This document shows, in pieces, positions 7,790 to 9,578 of a stretch of 9,578 nt of DNA. Origin of the DNA: an uncultured Lactobacillus sp. (GTDB lineage Bacteria > Bacillota > Bacilli > Lactobacillales > Lactobacillaceae); contig CAMXWI010000021.1 in NCBI GenBank assembly GCA_947252915.1, forward strand, positions 1-9,578, read 5' to 3'. The notes under the pieces were generated by a model. The model saw only the letters and a list, made by a program, of their open reading frames with translations, made no database searches and was not told the DNA's origin. Within the stretch, counting starts at the first letter, position 1. Each line of letters begins with the position of its first letter. Both the position numbers and the translations under genes were made by a program.

Positions 7790-7805
7790 TACAGTGTTCA
7801 CTGTA
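7790..7805. repeat. Inverted repeat TACAGTG-TT-CACTGTA at the GH31 promoter
   Basis: Two perfect 7-base arms flank a 2-base spacer. The outer arm overlaps the proposed -10 of the GH31 promoter (7800-7805), and the repeat spans the expected transcription start near 7793. Its sequence differs from the LacI-type sites, so it may be an operator for another regulator or a chance palindrome. Confidence 0.6.
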
Positions 7806-7828
7806 TCACATTACGCAAACGTTTACAA
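7800..7828 (-). promoter_or_regulatory. Promoter of the GH31 gene
   Basis: Read on the minus strand, TTGTAA (7823-7828) and TACAGT (7800-7805) are separated by 17 bases, and the -10 is preceded by TGA, an extended -10 motif. The start site would fall near 7793, giving a leader of about 50 bases. Operator 1 lies between and over these elements. Confidence 0.6.
7814..7827. promoter_or_regulatory. LacI/CcpA-type operator 1 (GH31 promoter)
   Basis: CGCAAACGTTTACA is TGTAAACGTTTGCG on the minus strand, one mismatch from the cre-like consensus TGWAARCGYTWNCW. It overlaps the -35 and spacer of the GH31 promoter, where a bound repressor would block RNA polymerase. The divergent LacI protein is the obvious ligand; CcpA could also recognise it. 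Confidence 0.75.
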
Positions 7829-7845
7829 TAGCTGTTTAATAATAA

Positions 7846-7859
7846 TGTAAACGCTTGCT
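7846..7859. promoter_or_regulatory. LacI/CcpA-type operator 2 (regulator promoter)
   Basis: TGTAAACGCTTGCT matches TGWAARCGYTWNCW at every position. It overlaps the -35 (7855-7860) of the regulator gene, which suggests autorepression. Its centre is 32 bp from that of operator 1, about three helical turns, so both sites lie on the same face of the DNA. Confidence 0.8.
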
Positions 7860-7882
7860 AGTTAACCAAATTGCACTATAAT
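7855..7882 (+). promoter_or_regulatory. Promoter of the LacI-family regulator gene
   Basis: TTGCTA (7855-7860) and a perfect TATAAT (7877-7882) are separated by 16 bases. The -35 lies partly inside operator 2. GGAGG at 7902-7906 follows as the ribosome binding site. Confidence 0.75.
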
Positions 7883-7916
7883 GGTAGTAATGAAAATATT
7901 CGGAGGAAGTAATTAA

Positions 7917-8906
7917 ATGAAAGCCACAATTAAAGATGTTGCCAAAGCGGCCCATGTATCTACGGCAACCGTTTCCCGGGTTCTCTCAAATAAAGCGGGA
8001 ACCTATCGTGAAGAGACTGCGAAGGTCGTTCGTAAAGTTGCCGACCAGTTAGGCTATCACCGCAATGTATCGGCCGCAGAGTTAGCCGCCAATGAAGTTA
8101 AAACTATCGCCATCATCATTAATAATACCAAGACTCATTTCTGGCAGGAAGTTCTTGATGGCATTCAAGAAGCGCTTCAGGATGCTCACCGCAACTCGAT
8201 TATTTTTTATGCAGGAAATAACGATGAGGCAATGCTTACGCAGGCGATTAATAACGTTTTAGCCCGTTCCGTTTCCGGGATTCTACTCATCTCTGCCAAA
8301 GCCACGCCCCGTCAATTAAGACTGCTCAATAATTCTGGTCTCCCTTACCGCTTTGTTTCTATTTACGGTAGCGATGATCAAGAAACCAAGTTTGTCAGTT
8401 CTGATAACATTAAAATTGGTGAATTAGCAACCTCGTACTTAATCGATCATGGTCATTCCAAAATTGGACTATTAGGAATTGACCAGTCCACCACTGGAAA
8501 ACAACGGTTACTTGGCTATGAAAAAGTAATGACTAAAGCTAACCTAGTGGTCGATCCAAACTGGGTGCAATATGGAGACTACAGTTTTGAAAATGCGCAA
8601 AAATTATTTAAACGAGTACGTAACCTCGGTTTGACAGCAATCATTGCCGCCAGTGATATGGTTGCTGCTGGACTCATTAAGGCGGCCAATCAGTTTGGAT
8701 ATTCAATTCCGGAAGACCTTTCCATCATCAGTATTGACGGTACTTTTATTTGCGATATCACATCACCGACCATTTCCAGCGTTTCACAACAATTTAAATT
8801 AATGGGGCAACGCAGCGTCACCAATTTAATTGAGAATGCAGACGCCGAGTTTATTCCTGTGCATATTACCGAACGAAAAAGTGTCAAAAATCTTCAGTCT
8901 CTGTAA
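7917..8906 (+). CDS. LacI-family transcriptional regulator
   Basis: This 329-residue cytoplasmic DNA-binding protein is full length for the LacI/GalR family. The N-terminal helix-turn-helix reads TIKDVAKAAHVSTATVSRVL (4-23). The hinge helix follows with Leu56 in SAAELAAN, the position of the minor-groove leucine lever of LacI. The periplasmic-binding-protein-like effector domain runs from about residue 62, with the family stretches AIIAASDMVAAGLIKAA (241-257) and SIPEDLSIISIDG (263-275). It is transcribed away from the GH31 gene, and operators lie in both promoters, so it probably represses that gene and itself until a sugar effector binds. The effector is unknown; a product or substrate of the alpha-glucosidase is the natural guess. 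GGAGG lies 10 bases before the ATG. It is too divergent in the hinge and effector parts to be named as CcpA or MalR. Confidence 0.93.
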   Translation: MKATIKDVAKAAHVSTATVSRVLSNKAGTYREETAKVVRKVADQLGYHRNVSAAELAANEVKTIAIIINNTKTHFWQEVLDGIQEALQDAHRNSIIFYAGNNDEAMLTQAINNVLARSVSGILLISAKATPRQLRLLNNSGLPYRFVSIYGSDDQETKFVSSDNIKIGELATSYLIDHGHSKIGLLGIDQSTTGKQRLLGYEKVMTKANLVVDPNWVQYGDYSFENAQKLFKRVRNLGLTAIIAASDMVAAGLIKAANQFGYSIPEDLSIISIDGTFICDITSPTISSVSQQFKLMGQRSVTNLIENADAEFIPVHITERKSVKNLQSL

Positions 8907-8931
8907 CCCAAATGTGTTAGAATGTTCCCTG

Positions 8932-8937
8932 TATTAT
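8932..8937 (+). promoter_or_regulatory. Candidate -10 element of the L,D-transpeptidase gene
   Basis: TATTAT matches the -10 consensus at 5 of 6 positions and lies just after the regulator stop codon. No clear -35 is visible, so read-through from the regulator promoter is an equal possibility. Confidence 0.3.
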
Positions 8938-8954
8938 TAAGGGAGCGAATTAAA

Positions 8955-9494
8955 ATGAAGAAATTTAGTAAATTATTATTAGCAACCACGCTTGTGGCGG
9001 CACTACTAATGATGATTTGGGGTGGAACCGCCGGATCTGCGAAGGCTGCCAAGATTGATTATCGTAAGCCTTCAGAAAACAAACCATACCCAGATGTTCA
9101 AAAAAATCCGGGAATGTGGATTCATGTCAATTTGAAAAAGCAACGCGTTTACCTGATGAGCAACAAGAACAAAAAGCTCTACACGATGTACTGTTCATCT
9201 GGTGCTCATAACGCTACGCCGACTGGTACTTACCATATCGAAGACGTCCGTGGGGATACTTTCTATAACCAAGAAGAAAAGGCGGGAGCTAACTATTACG
9301 TGGCTTGGAAGGGAAACGACTTTCTCTTCCACTCTGTCCCAATTAACGATAAGGGGCAATACGACAAGAAGCAGGCTTCTTACTTAGGAAAAAAGCCAAT
9401 GTCACACGGTTGTATCCGTTTATCAATTCCGGATTCACAATGGATGTACAAAAACATCCCTACCGGCACGAAAGTTGTGATTTCAAAAGATTAG
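8955..9494 (+). CDS. Secreted L,D-transpeptidase (YkuD domain)
   Basis: This is a 179-residue exported protein with one YkuD catalytic domain, predicted to act on peptidoglycan stem peptides outside the membrane by a cysteine acyl-enzyme mechanism. The N-terminus is a classical signal peptide: KKFSK, a hydrophobic stretch at residues 7-22, and a probable cut after AKA (29-31). The YkuD signature is complete: His126 in LFHSVP, then SHGCIRL with His151, catalytic Cys153 and Arg155. A second cysteine, Cys80, occurs in MYCSSGAHN. No LysM, SH3 or other wall-binding domain is visible, so the protein is a minimal form. The ATG at 8955 is chosen because GGGAG (8941-8945) lies 9 bases before it and a signal peptide starts there; an in-frame ATG at 8922 would add 11 unlikely residues. 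Only 48 bp separate it from the regulator, with no terminator. Whether it crosslinks, anchors or edits the wall cannot be told. Confidence 0.92.
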   Translation: MKKFSKLLLATTLVAALLMMIWGGTAGSAKAAKIDYRKPSENKPYPDVQKNPGMWIHVNLKKQRVYLMSNKNKKLYTMYCSSGAHNATPTGTYHIEDVRGDTFYNQEEKAGANYYVAWKGNDFLFHSVPINDKGQYDKKQASYLGKKPMSHGCIRLSIPDSQWMYKNIPTGTKVVISKD

Positions 9495-9578
9495 CTTAAA
9501 AACTAATAAACCGGTCAGCATTGGGCACTAGGTCCCGTCAAGTATACAGGTTAAATAGATAAAATTTTAGGCGGCTTG
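9495..9578. other. Gene-free tail at the window edge
   Basis: I see no coding start and no convincing terminator here. A weak 5-base hairpin ATTAG/CTAAT (9490-9494 and 9503-9507) lacks a T-tract. The stretch from about 9530, with GTCCCGTCAAGTATACAGG, looks unlike ordinary spacer and might be the end of a repeat or insertion sequence, but one copy in the window is not enough to say so. Confidence 0.3.

Noticed and set aside
7742..7801. N-terminal extension of the GH31 enzyme to the ATG at 7801
   Set aside because: That codon overlaps the proposed -10 element, the extra residues are not family-like, and GGGAG lies just before the internal ATGs.
8922..8954. Upstream ATG for the L,D-transpeptidase
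   Set aside because: The additional residues are charged and would spoil the signal peptide, while GGGAG sits 9 bases before the ATG at 8955.
1..9578. CRISPR arrays, tRNA or rRNA genes, phage or defence genes
   Set aside because: No regularly spaced repeats, no cloverleaf-like stretches in the gaps and no such protein families were seen on either strand; nearly all of the window is accounted for by seven ordinary genes.

Overview
The window reads as a chromosomal segment of a low-to-medium GC Firmicute, most likely a heterofermentative lactic acid bacterium of the Lactobacillaceae (Limosilactobacillus-like). This rests on the PepX plus prolyl aminopeptidase pair, strong GGAGG-type ribosome binding sites, T-rich intrinsic terminators and a LacI/CcpA-type regulator. 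The species assignment is an inference from gene content and protein style; no database search was possible.

Layout. (1) Bases 1-1017 hold the 3' two thirds of an APC-superfamily amino acid permease, cut by the window edge and closed by a hairpin terminator. (2) pepX (1157-3556) encodes X-prolyl dipeptidyl aminopeptidase and has its own terminator. (3) A PepI-type prolyl aminopeptidase (3674-4585), again with its own terminator. (4) A small HAD-superfamily phosphatase (4693-5337). (5) A bidirectional terminator (about 5354-5405) separates this block from a convergent gene. (6) An intracellular GH31 alpha-glucosidase on the minus strand (5414-7741). (7) A divergent control region (7742-7916) with two LacI-type operators whose centres lie 32 bp apart, one in each promoter, plus a separate inverted repeat. 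(8) A LacI-family regulator on the plus strand (7917-8906). (9) A secreted YkuD L,D-transpeptidase (8955-9494) 48 bp behind the regulator with no visible terminator between them. (10) An 84-bp tail with no gene.

How the genes work together. The first block fits proline-rich peptide use: the permease moves amino acids, PepX removes X-Pro dipeptides from oligopeptides and PepI removes N-terminal proline. Each gene has its own terminator, so they look like separate transcripts rather than one operon. The second block is a self-contained carbohydrate switch: a divergent LacI regulator most likely represses the GH31 enzyme and itself through the paired operators. No sugar transporter sits beside it, so the substrate must enter through a system encoded elsewhere.

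Everything here belongs to well-known families, and I do not see a previously undescribed system. The points most worth a second look are the operator layout of the divergent region, the extra inverted repeat at the GH31 transcription start, and a Glu in place of the usual catalytic Asp in the prolyl aminopeptidase. Intergenic gaps are all shorter than 300 bases.
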